This document shows, one piece after another, positions 40,507-53,301 of a stretch of DNA of 64,000 bases (the first letter of the stretch is position 1; each line of letters starts with the position of its first letter). Below the pieces are notes generated by a model. It made no database searches. It worked only from the letters and a program-made list of their open reading frames with translations, and was not told where the DNA came from. The DNA is from Aliamphritea spongicola (GTDB lineage Bacteria; Pseudomonadota; Gammaproteobacteria; Pseudomonadales; Balneatricaceae): positions 1,798,001 through 1,862,000 of the forward strand of contig AP025283.1 of NCBI GenBank assembly GCA_024347235.1, read 5' to 3'. Position numbers and translations under genes: made by a program.

Positions 40507-41060
40507 TTAAAAGCTTTCTTCCAGGCGCTCTTCAGGTGTGTGGTTATCAGGCAGAGTGTTGGCTGATAACCGGGATTTTTGAGTCTGGTTTTCTTTTACC
40601 AGCTGTTGCCAGATGACATCAGCTTCATCAATGGTCATGGTGCCATACAGCGCCATATAGCGTTCACACATGCTCATGAAGGTTGGTTTTTCATCCCTTT
40701 GCCAGCATGTCAGGTTCCATTCGGGTGTGTTGGCTTCAATGGGTTCTGAACGGTTGTAAATGGCGGTAATCAGTGAGCCGTCGGTCAGTTCGGCCTGTAG
40801 CTCCAAAGCCGTATTCATCCCCTCGTAAAAATTAATCCGGTCAAAATCGGTTTCTGTCAGTCCGTATACAACTTCCCCGGTGGCAAAGTTGCCGGGGCTG
40901 GACTTGAGCAGGGAAAGCTTTCGTTGGGGTACGTGTGAGTTGCAAAGTCAGCCAGACGGGCAGGGCAGACCATATCGGGGTCGATCTCACGGCCAAGCAC
41001 GCAGCTGAGGATGTCTTTGTCCAGCAAGCTGCCGTAAATGAAGAGTGGATGTGGCTGCAT
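40507..41060 (-). CDS. Gamma-glutamylcyclotransferase (AIG2/GGCT) family protein (one frameshift)
   Basis: About 185 residues. The start at ATG 41060 gives PHPLFIYGSLLDKDILSCVL with the YGSL nucleotide-like loop, and the catalytic-type Glu is in RINFYEG. A lost C near 40908 splits the gene, and the join reads SSPGNFATGEVVYGLTETDF. Relatives act on gamma-glutamyl amines or dipeptides or are uncharacterised, so the substrate is not predicted. It may be co-transcribed with the AraC gene 45 bases downstream. Confidence 0.78.
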
Positions 41061-41157
41061 AGTGATACCTGTCTGTAAATGGTTCAGCCGGACAATTGTA
41101 CTTGATGATATTTTGAGCAGGTAGTCGGATGTCGCAAATGGAACAGTGGGGGCCTTG

Positions 41158-41179
41158 TCCGCCGACAGCTGTCGGCGGA
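41158..41179. repeat. Perfect 22-base palindrome between csiV and the GGCT gene
   Basis: TCCGCCGACAG followed by its exact reverse complement, with no central spacer. No T tract lies on either side (AAGTATC to the right; CAAGGCC on the minus-strand side), so it is not a standard intrinsic terminator although it lies 16 bases downstream of csiV. It could be a dimeric protein site or a folded transcript end. Confidence 0.65.
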
Positions 41180-41195
41180 AAGTATCAGAGGGGGA

Positions 41196-41942
41196 TCAGT
41201 TGCCCGGTTCGTAGCGGGTAATGTAAACAAGAATGCCCATCAGTGGGTGATCAATATAATGAACTTCATCACGACGCATGCGTCGGCCACTTTCCATCTG
41301 GGCCGTCAGAAAGTCTGCGACTATGTTGTTGGTTGGAATGTCGTTAATGATGGTGGTTTCGGGTGAATCACCAAATACAGTAGAAATAGCTGGCTGTTCC
41401 GGTTCAGTGACTGCCTCAGGAGCTGGCTGATTCATGCGGATCAGGCGCTGGCTCTGAGCGGGTGTTAGCTGGCGGTTGATAAACAGATTGTTACGGAAGT
41501 GCAGGTACCGGCCTTTATCAACAGAGATGTAGCCATCCAGCTCGTATAAGCCGTTGTCCAGAATGCTGCCACCGGTAATGCGGATTGTATGACGGCCTTT
41601 GGTGCTGCCAACCGGTTGAATCCAGGCTTCATGAAACAGTACCCGATAATCAGGGCTGTTGCTCAGTGCGGCCTGGCGGCGGGTCATGCTGAGTGAGTTG
41701 CGGCCAAGGCGGGTAAAGTAGCCGCTGCCATTTTCCCGGTAGCCAAGGCTGCGGGCATTAGGAACTTCCGGGATGCTGGTGATTTCAGGCCAGGCTTCGT
41801 CGTCCAGTGTATCGCTTCCTTCATAGCTGAATACCATGACTTCTACTTTATAGTTTGAAGTGGCTGCCCAGGCCTGGCTGGCAGCCAGTGATACTGTCAG
41901 GCTTAGGGTGATGAGAATGTGGCGTAATGTGTTACTTATCAT
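41196..41942 (-). CDS. csiV: CsiV-family periplasmic protein
   Basis: Intact, 248 residues. The signal peptide ends SQAWAATS. The mature start SNYKVEVMVFSYEGSDTLDD is the hallmark of the CsiV family; in Vibrio cholerae CsiV is a peptidoglycan-binding partner of LpoA needed for PBP1A. The middle holds a repeated YELDGYISVDKGRYLHFRNN beta pattern. It overlaps the mfd stop by four bases (ATGA) and is expressed with it, as in Pseudomonas. Confidence 0.88.
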   Translation of the reverse strand: MISNTLRHILITLSLTVSLAASQAWAATSNYKVEVMVFSYEGSDTLDDEAWPEITSIPEVPNARSLGYRENGSGYFTRLGRNSLSMTRRQAALSNSPDYRVLFHEAWIQPVGSTKGRHTIRITGGSILDNGLYELDGYISVDKGRYLHFRNNLFINRQLTPAQSQRLIRMNQPAPEAVTEPEQPAISTVFGDSPETTIINDIPTNNIVADFLTAQMESGRRMRRDEVHYIDHPLMGILVYITRYEPGN

Positions 41943-44900
41943 GATTGTTTGGCCAGTTGTGTAAGCAGTTGTTCTATAAAGTTAAAACGTTGCTCTATTT
42001 TATCCATGTTCGAGGTGAACTTTAGCTGACTGGCACCTTCCAGTCGGTACTTTTGCGGGTGTTTCTGTACCATGGTGACCAGTGTGAACGGGTCGACCCT
42101 GGTGTCTGTCGCAAACTCAATACGTCCAGTTTCGCTGCCTGCATCAATTTTTACAATACCCAAGTTGTCGGCCTGAAGTTTAAGCAGGGTCTGACGGAAC
42201 AGGTTCTTGCTCTGTTCAGGCAGGATGCCGAAACGGTCGATCATTTCGATCTGCAGTTCTTTGAGCTCAATGTCGTTGCGGGCATTAGCAATCCGTTTAT
42301 ACATGATCAGCCGGGTGTGAACGTCTGGCAGGTAGTCATCCGGTATTAGCGCCGGCAGTCTCAGATTGATTTCCACGCCCTGTTTCAGAGGCTGTTCAAG
42401 ATTCGAGTCTTGCCTTCTTTAATGGATTCAACCGCCTGTTCAAGCATTTCCATATACAAAGAGAAGCCGATGCTCTGAATCTGTCCGCTCTGGCCTTCAC
42501 CCAGCAGTTCGCCGGCACCGCGGATTTCCATGTCATGGGTTGCCAGCGTGAAGCCGGCGCCAAGATCGTGGGCCGACTCGATGGCCTCGAGGCGTTTGTG
42601 TGCGTCGCTGGTCATGGCTTTTGGATGGGGGTCATCAGGTAAGCATATGCCTGGTGATGTGACCGTCCGACACGGCCACGTAACTGGTGCAGCTGCGCAA
42701 GGCCGAATTTATCCGCCCGGTCGATAACGATGGTATTGGCATTCGGAACGTCGATGCCGGTTTCAATAATGGTGGTGCAGACCAGTACGTTATAGCGCTT
42801 GTGGTAGAAGTCAGTCATGACCTGTTCAAGTTCACGTTCACGCATCTGACCGTGACCAACGCCAACCCGGGCTTCAGGAATCATTGCGCGGATCTCTTCA
42901 GCGGTCTGTTCGATGGTTTTAACTTCGTTATGCAGGTAGTACACCTGGCCGCCACGCATAAGCTCCCGGAGAATGGCTTCTTTTTCAGCGGTGTATCTGC
43001 CTGGCGCACAAAGGTTTTGACTGACAGGCGTTTCGCCGGTGGGGTGGCGATAATCGACAGGTCGCGGATACCGGACATTGCCATGTTCAGGGTGCGCGGG
43101 ATCGGGGTGGCGGTCAGGGTCAGAATGTCCACCTGTGAACGCAGTGACTTGAGGCGTTCTTTTGCTGCACCCCGAAGCGGTGTTCTTCATCGATGATGAC
43201 CAGTCCGAGGTCGGCAAATTTAATATCGTTCTGGATCAGTTTGTGGGTACCGATAACAATATCGATTTTACCTTCTGCCATTTTATCCAGTACGGCATTG
43301 GTCTGTTTGCCGCTGCGAAAGCGCGAGATCAGTTCCACATTGACCGGCCAGTCGGCGAAGCGGTCTTTAAAGTTTTCATAGTGTTGCTGGGCAAGCAGGG
43401 TCGTAGGTACCAGTACTGCGACCTGTTTACTGCTTTGTACGGCCATGAAGGCAGCCCGCATGGCTACTTCAGTTTTACCGAAGCCAACATCACCGCATAC
43501 CAGGCGGTCCATTGGCTGTTTGGCGGTCATGTCTTTGACGACCGACTGGATAGCATTGGCCTGATCGACAGTTTCTTCGAACGGGAAGGCTGCGCTGAAG
43601 CTGGCGTAGTGTTCATCCGGTGCACTGAAGCGGAAGCCTTTTCTGGCGGCGCGACGGGCGTATATATCCAGTAGTTCGGCGGCGGTATCGCGAACTTTTT
43701 CGGCGGCTTTGCGACGGGCTTTGCTCCACTGCTCGGTTCCCAGGCGGTGCAGCGGGGCCAGATCATCACCGGCACCGCTGTAACGGCTGATTAGGTGCAG
43801 GGAGGCAACCGGTACGTACAGTTTTGATTCATTGGCATATTCCAGCATCAGGAATTCTGAAGTCTGGGCATCCAGTTCCAGTGTTATCAGACCCTGATAG
43901 CGGCCGACACCATGATCGATGTGCACCACTGGTGAGCCAATGTTCAGTTCGGTCAGGTTACGGATGACCTGATCAGACTGTTCCTGGTCCCGGCTACGGC
44001 GTCTGCGCTGGAATACTTGTTGGCCAAACAGCTGGTTTTCACTGATCAGCTGAAATTTGCCGGGCAGTGACAGGCCTTTTTCGAGTGGATATATAGTGAT
44101 GCAAATGGTGTCGTCCGCAGCGACAAAGGTTTCCAGGCTTTCTGTGATGACCGGTTTAATGTCGATCCGTGCCAGTAATTCCAGCAGTGCTTCCCGGCGT
44201 CCGGCGGATTCGGCACAGAACAGAATCCGTTCCTGGCAGCTGTCGAGAAATGCTTTGAGATCTGCCAGTGGCTGGCTGTGCTGGGCATTGATCGTCAGGG
44301 TTGGTGGCTCAGCGCAGCTCAGGTTGTAGCGGCCGGCTTTGTCAGTCAGGTCGTCTGTTTGTAGCTGAACCCGGCGGGCAGGCTTAAGTGTGCTGAACAG
44401 ATCCTGGCTGGAAAGAAACAGTTGCTGCGGTGGTAAAATCGGTTTTTCGATGTCGTAGCGGCGTTCTTCGTAACGGTTGCCTACTTCCTGCCAGAAATGT
44501 TCTGCGTGCTGTTCAAGATCATGTTCGGCAAGCACTAAGGTGTTATTCGGCAGGTAGTCGAACAGCGTGGCGCTGTCGCCAAAAACAGTGGGTGATAGTA
44601 CTCAATACCTGGAGGCGTGATACCCGCGCTGACATCCTGATAAGTCGGGCAGTGTTTGTAGTCCACGTCAAAGGTTTCCCGCCAGTGCTGTTTAAAGGCT
44701 CTGATGGCGTCAGCATCAAACGGGAATTCTTTGGCCGGCAACAGACGAATGCTGTCTACTTTATCCAGTGAGCGCTGGGTTTCCGGGTCAAAGGTGCGCA
44801 GTGTATCTATTTCGTCATCGAAAAGGTCAATCCGGTAGGGTAGCTGGCTGCCCATCGGAAAGATGTCGATGATTGAGCCACGGATAGTAAATTCGCCGTG

Positions 44901-45386
44901 TTCATAAACGTTATCGCTTTGCCGGTAGCCCGCATCGGTCAGCTGATGACGCATTTTGTCGGTGTCCAACGTCTGGCCGGTATCCAGCATCAGTGCGTTA
45001 CCTGCAAGAAAGCGCGGCGGCGCAATCCGGTGCATCAGTGTGCTTAACGGGACAATCAACACGCCTTTTGTCTGTTGGGGCAGGCTGTAAAGGGTGCTGA
45101 TACGCTGGGATATAATGTCCTGATGAGGGGAAAAGCTGTCGTAGGGCAGGGTTTCCCAATCGGCAAACAGGAGGGGAGCAGGTGTGTTCTCCGGACTGAA
45201 GAAACGTATTTCGCTTTCCAGCCGGGTGGCGGTATCGGTGTCGTTCGTGATGCACAGCAGTAAACCGTCATGCTGGCGGGCGATATCGGCAATGAGTAAT
45301 CCACGGGCGCTGCCGTAAAGGGAGCCTATGCGGCGGATATCGCCATCTTTTTCCGGTAGCTGGTATTCTGCGGCAAACACGTGCAC
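41939..45386 (-). CDS. mfd: Transcription-repair coupling factor Mfd (five or more frameshifts)
   Basis: About 1150 residues after correction. It pushes stalled RNA polymerase off DNA and recruits UvrA. A GTG start at 45386 follows AGGA. The N-terminal UvrB-homology region contains [17 protein letters not shown]. The RNA-polymerase-interacting domain is near [17 protein letters not shown]. The RecG-like translocase has [16 protein letters not shown] (Walker A), [10 protein letters not shown] and [10 protein letters not shown] (DEEH box), then [12 protein letters not shown] (motif VI). The C-terminal UvrA-masking domain ends the protein. Breaks lie near 44578, 43170, 43000, 42615 and 42395. 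Confidence 0.95.
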
Positions 45387-45477
45387 TGATGTCCTGTTAA
45401 ATCTGCTAAAAGGCTGCTTATGTTACGGTGGAATTCCAAAATGTACATATGTTGTTGTCAGCGTAGCGGAAAAGCTT

Positions 45478-45492
45478 TGTATTTTTACTACA
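45478..45492. promoter_or_regulatory. HexR-like candidate operator upstream of gap
   Basis: TGTATTTTTACTACA has TGTA/TACA arms around seven AT-rich bases, extended outward by TT/AA, resembling the operator of HexR, the regulator of central carbon genes including gap in several Gammaproteobacteria. It lies about 185 bases before gap. Match by eye only; no other feature was recognised in 45387-45677 apart from a nearby AAAACGTTTT palindrome. Confidence 0.35.
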
Positions 45493-45677
45493 AAAATTGC
45501 TGAAAACGTTTTTGCCGGGGTTTCATCAGAGTTGCTCAATTATGACAAGTCTACCTTTTGACGATAAAAATTCCCGATTGGTATTTGCCCGCAGCCTGAG
45601 AAAAGAGGATAATGCCGGCCAGCAAACATTGCTGCTATTTTGACTACCTTCTATATTGCCTATTTTTGGAGCAAGCC

Positions 45678-47125
45678 GTGAGCCAAGAACAAGTGTTAGC
45701 TGACTGAAAGGTCGCGAAGCATTAGCTGAAGAGATGATCCCGCTGATCGGACGTCTGTACCGTGATAAAAACATTGAATCGTCTGTGTACGGTCGCCTGC
45801 TTATCAAGCGTTCAGTCGTGAATGTGTTGAAGGCCCACCGTTTTGTACGTCAGGTTGAAGATCAGGAACTGTCTGTTTTTGATACTTTCCCGGTACTTCA
45901 GGCACTGGACAAGATGGATGTAAACAGCGCTCACGTTGACGTGGGTAAGCTGGCTGTTAAATTCCGTAAGGAAGGTAACGGTGCGTCTCTGGAAGACTTC
46001 CTGGCTGAAGAGCTGGCTCCGGTAATCGGTGCTGAAGCATCTCAGGGTACTGATGTTGTGCTGTACGGTTTTGGCCGTATCGGTCGTCTGCTGGCGCGTT
46101 TGCTGATCGAACGTACCGGTGGTGGTCAGTCACTGCGTTTACGTGCAATTGTTGTACGTAAAGGTAAGGCTGCCAAAGATCTTGAGAAGCGTGCCAGCCT
46201 GCTGCGCCGTGACTCTGTGCACGGTTCTTTCCGCGGTACTATCCGTGTTGATGAAGAAAACCAGGCAATCATTGCTAACGGTAACATGATCAAGGTTATC
46301 TACTCTGACGGTCCTGATCAGGTTGATTACACCGCTCATGGTATTAACAACGCGCTGGTTCTGGATAACACCGGTATCTGGCGTGACAAAGAAGGTCTGT
46401 CTCTGCACCTGAAATCCAAGGGTGTTGCCAAGGTTGCTCTGACTGCACCGGGTAAAGGCGTTAAGAATATCGTTATGGGTGTTAACCACGGCGATATCGA
46501 AGACAGCGATACAGTTCTGTCTGCAGCTTCATGTACAACTAACGCTATTTCTCCGGTACTGAAAGCTATCGACGCTGAGTACGGCGTAACTAACGGTCAC
46601 GTTGAGACTGTTCACGCGTACACCAACGACCAGAACCTGATTGATAACTACCACAAAGGTGACCGTCGCGGCCGTGCTGCGGGTCTGAACATGGTTATCA
46701 CTGAGACAGGTGCGGCGAAAGCGGTATCCAAGGCGCTGCCACAGCTGGAAGGTAAGCTGACCGGTAATGCGATCCGTGTACCTACGCCAAACGTTTCTAT
46801 GGCTATCCTGAACCTGAACCTGGATAAGCCGACTGATAAAGAAACGCTGAACGCGTTCCTGCGTCACCAGGCGCTGCACTCTCCACTGCAGAAGCAGATT
46901 GATTACAGCAATTCTCCTGAAGCGGTATCCAGCGACTTTGTCGGTTCCCGTGCAGCCGGTGTTGTTGATTCTCTGGCGACAATTGCTGAAGGTAACCGTT
47001 GCGTACTGTACGTTTGGTACGATAACGAGTTCGGTTACAGCTGTCAGGTTATCCGCATGGCGCACCGCATGGCTCAGTGCACATTGCCGGCATTCCCTAA
47101 GGCGACCCGTCACCCTGACGCTTAA
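45678..47125 (+). CDS. gap: Glyceraldehyde-3-phosphate dehydrogenase, long form (one frameshift)
   Basis: GTG start at 45678, about 482 residues. Residues 1-125 form an N-terminal helical extension absent from classical GapA. The Rossmann motif VLYGFGRIGRLLARLL follows near residue 130, and the catalytic Cys in SAASCTTNAISP near 280. Late motifs are GDRRGRAAGLNM and WYDNEFGYSCQV. This long type precedes nqr in Pseudomonas. A lost G near 45706 splits off the first ten codons. Codon use is strongly biased (CGT, GGT, CTG), as in highly expressed genes. Confidence 0.93.
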
Positions 47126-47142
47126 TTGTCTAAAAATATACG

Positions 47143-47169
47143 AAAAACCGTCCTTTTGGGCGGTTTTTT
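47143..47169 (+). terminator. Intrinsic terminator of gap
   Basis: AAAAACCGTCC pairs with GGGCGGTTTTTT through one G-T wobble, followed by a T tract. It lies 18 bases after the gap stop. Confidence 0.85.
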
Positions 47170-47243
47170 GTTTTTAATTTATATATCATTTTGGAATATA
47201 TCTATTCCTTATTGATATATGAGAGTTACTCATTTCTTGATCT

Positions 47244-47269
47244 AAAACCGTCGTTTATAGGACGGTTTT
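47244..47269. terminator. Second hairpin with the same stem sequence
   Basis: AAAACCGTC and GACGGTTTT form a perfect nine-base stem around an eight-base loop, 100 bases after the first. The stem repeats the AAAACCGTC of the gap terminator. The T run after it is short, so it may be a backup terminator. Confidence 0.6.
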
Positions 47270-48782
<1,513 letters not shown>

Positions 48783-48784
48783 AG

Positions 48785-49987
48785 ATGAGCTTACGTAATA
48801 TTCTCGACAAGATGGAACCTCACTTCCATAAAGGCGGTAAGTACGAAAACTGGTACGCCCTTTATGAGGCTGCGGATACTATCTTCTACACGCCGGGTCA
48901 CGTCACCAAGGCAGCTGCGCATCCGTGATGCGGTTGACCTGAAGCGTATGATGATCCTGGTATGGATGTGTACTTTTCCAGCGATTTTAATCGGTCTTTA
49001 CAATGTTGGTCTGCAGGCCAATATGGGTATGGCTGAGCTGGGTATGACCGAAGTTGAAGGTTGGCGTGGAGCAATTGCTGGCGCTCTGACCGGATTCGAT
49101 GCAAACAGCATCTGGGATAACATTATCCACGGTGCGGTTTACTGGTTGCCTATCTATGCGGTTACCTTTGTTGTGGGCGGCTTCTGGGAAGTCCTGTTCG
49201 CCATGAAGCGTGGCCATGAAGTAAATGAAGGTTTCTTCGTAACTTCTATTCTGTTTTCCTTGATTCTGCCAGCAACTATCCCGCTGTGGCAGGTTGCTCT
49301 GGGTATTTCTTTCGGTGTTGTTATCGGTAAGGAAGTATTCGGCGGCACAGGTAAAAACTTCCTGAACCCTGCACTGACTGGCCGTGCATTCCTGTTCTTC
49401 GCATATCCTGCGCAGATGTCAGGTGATGCAATCTGGACTGCAGTTGACGGTTTCTCCGGCGCTACCCCTCTGGGTCTGGCTGCACTGGGTGGCGTTGATG
49501 CGATCATGGCACAGGGTGTTAGCTGGATGGATGCCTTCCTGGGCTTCATTCCGGGTTCTGTTGGTGAAACGTCTACCCTGGCAATTCTGATTGGCGGTGC
49601 GGTTATTCTGTTCGCCCGTATTGCGGCCTGGCGCATTGTTGCCGGTGTCTTCCTGGGTATGGTTGCAACCTCTACGCTGCTGAACGTGATCGGTTCTGAT
49701 TCGAACCCAATGTTCGCGATGCCTTTCTACTGGCACTTCGTACTGGGTGGTTTCGCCTTCGGTATGATGTTCATGGCTACAGATCCTGTATCTTCTTCCA
49801 TGACTAACGTGGGTAAGTGGTACTTTGGTGCGCTGGTGGGCATCATGGTTGTACTGATCCGTGTAGTTAACCCTGCGTTCCCGGAAGGTATGATGCTGGC
49901 GATTCTGTTCGCTAACCTTTTGCGCCGCTGATCGATAACTTCGTCATGCAGGCTAACATCAAGCGGAGGATTGCACGCAATGGCTAG
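48785..49987 (+). CDS. nqrB: Na+-NQR subunit B (two frameshift sites)
   Basis: About 401 residues, a multi-pass membrane subunit. The start ATG 48785 gives [20 protein letters not shown]. The FMN-binding threonine lies in [10 protein letters not shown], modified by ApbE. The frame shifts near 48905-48920 (net two missing bases or one extra) and near 49920 (one T lost before GCGCCG), hiding the true C-terminus, which ends at the TAG at 49985 and overlaps nqrC by eight bases. It carries quinone binding and part of the Na+ path. Confidence 0.95.
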
Positions 49988-50759
49988 TAATAACGATACC
50001 ATTGGTAAGACGCTTACCGTTGCCGTTTCGCTGTGTGTGGTCTGTTCGATCATTGTATCTGCGGCGGCTGTTATGTTGCGTCCTGCTCAGCAGGCCAACA
50101 AAGACCTTGACCGTAAATCCAACATCCTGGCAGCTGCCGGTATCTCTGACAGCAGCAAATCGGTAGATGAACTGTTCGAGCAGATTTCTACCCGCATGCT
50201 GGATATGGAAACCGGCAAGTTCACCGATGCTGTTGAGGCTGAAGGTTACGATGCCCGTCAGGCAGCTAAAGATCCGTCTCAGTCTATTCAGCTGACCGCT
50301 GATCAGGATATCGCCAGTATTCGCCGTCAGGCCCGCTATATGCCGGTTTACATGGTTGAAAACCAGGGCGAGATTGAGAAATTGATTCTGCCGATTCACG
50401 GCTATGGCCTGTGGTCTACACTGTACGGTTTCATCTCTCTTGAAGGTGACCTGAACACCGTTGGTGGTTTTGGCTTCTATGAGCACGCTGAAACACCGGG
50501 TCTGGGTGGTGAAGTAGATAATCCTGTCTGGAAGAGTCTGTGGCAGGGTAAGTCTGTTTATGCAGAAGGTTCTTACACCCCTAAACTTGCTGTGATCAAG
50601 GGTAAGGTTGGTGCCGGTACCGCTGATGCAGAGTACAAGGTCGACGGACTTTCCGGTGCGACTCTGACCAGCGTAGGTGTGTCGAATCTGGTGCAGTTCT
50701 GGATGGGCGAGAATGGTTATGCACCATTCCTGGCTAATCTGAAAGCGGGAGGTGCTTAA
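49980..50759 (+). CDS. nqrC: Na+-NQR subunit C
   Basis: Intact, 259 residues. Start at ATG 49980 with GGAGG nine bases upstream. One N-terminal helix ([20 protein letters not shown]), then a periplasmic FMN-binding domain with the covalent-flavin Thr in [12 protein letters not shown]. The flavin is attached by ApbE, encoded in the same operon. Confidence 0.97.
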   Translation: MASNNDTIGKTLTVAVSLCVVCSIIVSAAAVMLRPAQQANKDLDRKSNILAAAGISDSSKSVDELFEQISTRMLDMETGKFTDAVEAEGYDARQAAKDPSQSIQLTADQDIASIRRQARYMPVYMVENQGEIEKLILPIHGYGLWSTLYGFISLEGDLNTVGGFGFYEHAETPGLGGEVDNPVWKSLWQGKSVYAEGSYTPKLAVIKGKVGAGTADAEYKVDGLSGATLTSVGVSNLVQFWMGENGYAPFLANLKAGGA

Positions 50760-50761
50760 GC

Positions 50762-51421
50762 ATGTCTAAGACGAATGAAGTGGTTATAACACCAATCTTC
50801 AAGAACAACCCGATTGCTTTGCAGATTCTGGGTGTATGTTCTGCCCTGGCGGTAACCAGCAGCATGTCTGTTACCGTGGTTATGTGTCTGGCACTGACCA
50901 GTGTAACAGCGTTTTCTAACCTGTTTATTTCCAGTATCCGTAACCATGTACCCGGTAACATCCGTATTATCGTACAGATGACCATCATTGCCTCTCTGGT
51001 AATCGTGGTTGACCAGGTACTGAAGGCATTTGCCTATGAGATTTCCAAGCAGCTGTCGGTATTCGTTGGTCTGATTATTACCAACTGTATCGTAATGGGC
51101 CGTGCGGAAGCCTTTGCTATGAAGAACCCTCCGGGCATTTCGTTCCTGGACGGTATCGGTAATGGTCTGGGTTATTCTGTGGTTCTGCTGAGTGTTGGTT
51201 TCGTCCGTGAACTGTTCGGGTCCGGTAAGCTGTTTGGCATTGAGATTCTGCCACTGGTTACCGATGGCGGCTGGTACTACAGCAATGGTCTGTTGCTGTT
51301 GCCACCAAGCGCCTTCTTCCTGATCGGTATTTTCATCTGGATTCTGCGTACTGCGTATCCTGACCAGGTTGAAAAGCCAGAGTTCGAAATGGCGCCTAAC
51401 ACTAAGAAGGAGGCAGCGTAA
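50762..51421 (+). CDS. nqrD: Na+-NQR subunit D
   Basis: Intact, 219 residues, six membrane helices. NqrD and NqrE are homologous, inversely inserted subunits holding a 2Fe-2S centre between them; the conserved half-site cysteines are in LGVCSALAV and [11 protein letters not shown]. Start two bases after the nqrC stop. The stop overlaps the nqrE ATG by one base (TAATG). Confidence 0.97.
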   Translation: MSKTNEVVITPIFKNNPIALQILGVCSALAVTSSMSVTVVMCLALTSVTAFSNLFISSIRNHVPGNIRIIVQMTIIASLVIVVDQVLKAFAYEISKQLSVFVGLIITNCIVMGRAEAFAMKNPPGISFLDGIGNGLGYSVVLLSVGFVRELFGSGKLFGIEILPLVTDGGWYYSNGLLLLPPSAFFLIGIFIWILRTAYPDQVEKPEFEMAPNTKKEAA

Positions 51422-52029
51422 TGGAACATTATATTAGCCTGCTGGTTAAAGCCATTTTCGTTGAGAACATGGCGCTGGCCTTCTTCCTGGGTATGTGTAC
51501 ATTCCTGGCGATTTCCAAGAAGGTACAGACAGCAATTGGTCTGGGTATCGCGGTAATTGTTGTACTGACAATTACAGTGCCGGTAAACAACCTGATTTAT
51601 AACTACCTGCTGAAAGACGGCGCGCTGGCGTGGGCCGGTATGCCGGATGTGGATCTGAGCTTCTTGGGTCTGATCTCGTACATCGGTGTAATTGCAGCGA
51701 TGGTACAGGTCCTGGAGATGTTCCTGGATAAGTATGTACCGGCGCTGTATAACGCACTGGGCGTATTCCTGCCGCTGATTACTGTAAACTGTGCAATCCT
51801 TGGTGCTGCACTGTTCATGGTAGAGCGTGACTACAACTTCGGTGAAAGTGTGGTTTACGGTGCAGGTGCAGGTGTCGGCTGGGCGCTGGCAATTGCGACG
51901 CTGGCAGGTATCCGTGAGAAGTTGCGTTATAGCGATGTACCGCATGGTCTGCGTGGTCTGGGTATCACCTTCATTACTGTTGGTCTGATGTCTCTTGGCT
52001 TCATGTCTTTCTCAGGTGTTCAGCTTTAA
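51421..52029 (+). CDS. nqrE: Na+-NQR subunit E
   Basis: Intact, 202 residues, six membrane helices. Cysteines that share the membrane iron-sulfur centre with NqrD lie in [13 protein letters not shown] and [12 protein letters not shown]. It overlaps nqrD by one base. The codon bias of a highly expressed gene leaves the antisense strand open; that antisense ORF is not a gene. Confidence 0.97.
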   Translation: MEHYISLLVKAIFVENMALAFFLGMCTFLAISKKVQTAIGLGIAVIVVLTITVPVNNLIYNYLLKDGALAWAGMPDVDLSFLGLISYIGVIAAMVQVLEMFLDKYVPALYNALGVFLPLITVNCAILGAALFMVERDYNFGESVVYGAGAGVGWALAIATLAGIREKLRYSDVPHGLRGLGITFITVGLMSLGFMSFSGVQL

Positions 52030-52062
52030 CAGGCTGCATGAACAACGAAAGGAATTAATGCG

Positions 52063-53295
52063 ATGAATGCAGAAATTATTCTTGGTGTTGTCATGTTTAC
52101 CGCAGTGGTGCTTGCACTGGTTGCGGTAATCCTGGCAGCCCGTGCCAAGCTGGTAAACAGCGGTAATGTGACCATCGAAATTAACGGTGATCCGGAAAAG
52201 ACAATTCAGGTGCCAGCAGGTGATAAGCTGCTGCAAACACTGGCGGGTCAGGGTGTATTCCTGGCATCAGCCTGTGGTGGTGGCGGTACCTGTGCACAGT
52301 GCTCATGTATTGTTGAAGAAGGTGGCGGCGGTATGCTGCCAACTGAAGAACCTCACTTCACTAAAGGCCAGGCCCGTGAAGGCTGGCGTCTGTCATGTCA
52401 GGTTGCTGTTAAGCAGGACATGAAGATTGAAGTTGAAGATGACGTCTTCGGTGTTAAGAAGTGGGAATGTACAGTTGATTCTAACCCGAACGTTGCAACG
52501 TTCATCAAAGAGCTGACTCTGCGTCTGCCTGAAGGTGAAAACGTTGACTTCCGTGCCGGTGGTTATGTACAGCTGGAATGTCCTCCGCACGAAGTACACT
52601 ACAAGGATTTTGATATCCAGGAAGAGTACCGTGAAGACTGGGACCGTTTCGACCAGTGGCGCTATGTGTCTAAGGTTGATGAAACCACTATCCGTGCTTA
52701 CTCCATGGCTAACTATCCGGAAGAGAAGGGTATTGTTAAGTTCAATATCCGTATCGCGTCTCCACCTCCTGGTGGTCCGGAAGGTATTCCGCCGGGTAAG
52801 ATGTCTTCTTACGTGTTCAGCCTTAAAGAAGGTGACAAGATCAATGTATACGGTCCGTTTGGTGAGTTCTTCGCCAAGGATACCGATGCAGAGATGGTGT
52901 TCATCGGTGGTGGTGCAGGTATGGCGCCTATGCGTTCCCATATCTTTGACCAGCTGAAGCGTCTGCACTCTACCCGTAAGATGTCTTTCTGGTACGGTGC
53001 CCGTAGTCTGCGTGAAGCTTTCTACAATGAAGAGTACGATGCACTGGCTGCTGAAAACGATAACTTCGTTTGGCACCTGGCGCTGTCTGACCCTCAGCCA
53101 GAAGATAACTGGGAAGGTTATACCGGTTTCATCCATAACGTACTGTATGAAAACTATCTGCGGGATCATGAAGCCCCTGAAGATTGTGAGTACTACATGT
53201 GTGGACCGCCAATGATGAACTCAGCGGTTATCAAAATGCTGGAAGATCTGGGTGTTGAGCCTGAGAACATCCTGCTTGATGACTTCGGTGGATAA
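52063..53295 (+). CDS. nqrF: Na+-NQR subunit F, NADH dehydrogenase subunit
   Basis: Intact, 410 residues. N-terminal membrane helix ([18 protein letters not shown]), a ferredoxin-like 2Fe-2S domain with the [12 protein letters not shown] cluster motif and a fourth Cys in WRLSCQV, an FAD domain with [11 protein letters not shown], and an NADH domain with [14 protein letters not shown] and [12 protein letters not shown]. It is the electron entry point of the complex. Confidence 0.97.
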   Translation: MNAEIILGVVMFTAVVLALVAVILAARAKLVNSGNVTIEINGDPEKTIQVPAGDKLLQTLAGQGVFLASACGGGGTCAQCSCIVEEGGGGMLPTEEPHFTKGQAREGWRLSCQVAVKQDMKIEVEDDVFGVKKWECTVDSNPNVATFIKELTLRLPEGENVDFRAGGYVQLECPPHEVHYKDFDIQEEYREDWDRFDQWRYVSKVDETTIRAYSMANYPEEKGIVKFNIRIASPPPGGPEGIPPGKMSSYVFSLKEGDKINVYGPFGEFFAKDTDAEMVFIGGGAGMAPMRSHIFDQLKRLHSTRKMSFWYGARSLREAFYNEEYDALAAENDNFVWHLALSDPQPEDNWEGYTGFIHNVLYENYLRDHEAPEDCEYYMCGPPMMNSAVIKMLEDLGVEPENILLDDFGG

Positions 53296-53301
53296 GCATT
53301 A

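Noticed and set aside
40740..40760. GTTGTAA cores (here and near 29628 on the minus strand) as Ter sites for the Tus-like protein
   Set aside because: They match only the seven-base core of the E. coli Ter consensus, lie inside coding genes, and would be expected by chance. Target specificity of this Tus is unknown.
40507..40818. Separate 103-residue hypothetical gene starting at MNTALELQ
   Set aside because: Restoring one C near 40908 makes it the C-terminal part of the GGCT-family gene starting at 41060, with continuous coding sequence between.
46529..47113. Minus-strand ORF of 194 codons opposite gap
   Set aside because: A shadow of gap, with low-complexity Arg/Val-rich translation and no family resemblance.
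51277..51945. Long minus-strand ORF (222 codons) across nqrD/nqrE
   Set aside because: Antisense to two certain genes. Strong codon bias of highly expressed genes removes stop codons from the antisense frame; the translation has no recognisable domain.
52393..53169. Minus-strand ORF of 258 codons opposite nqrF
   Set aside because: Same codon-bias effect; it lies wholly inside the intact nqrF and has no ribosome-binding site or family resemblance.
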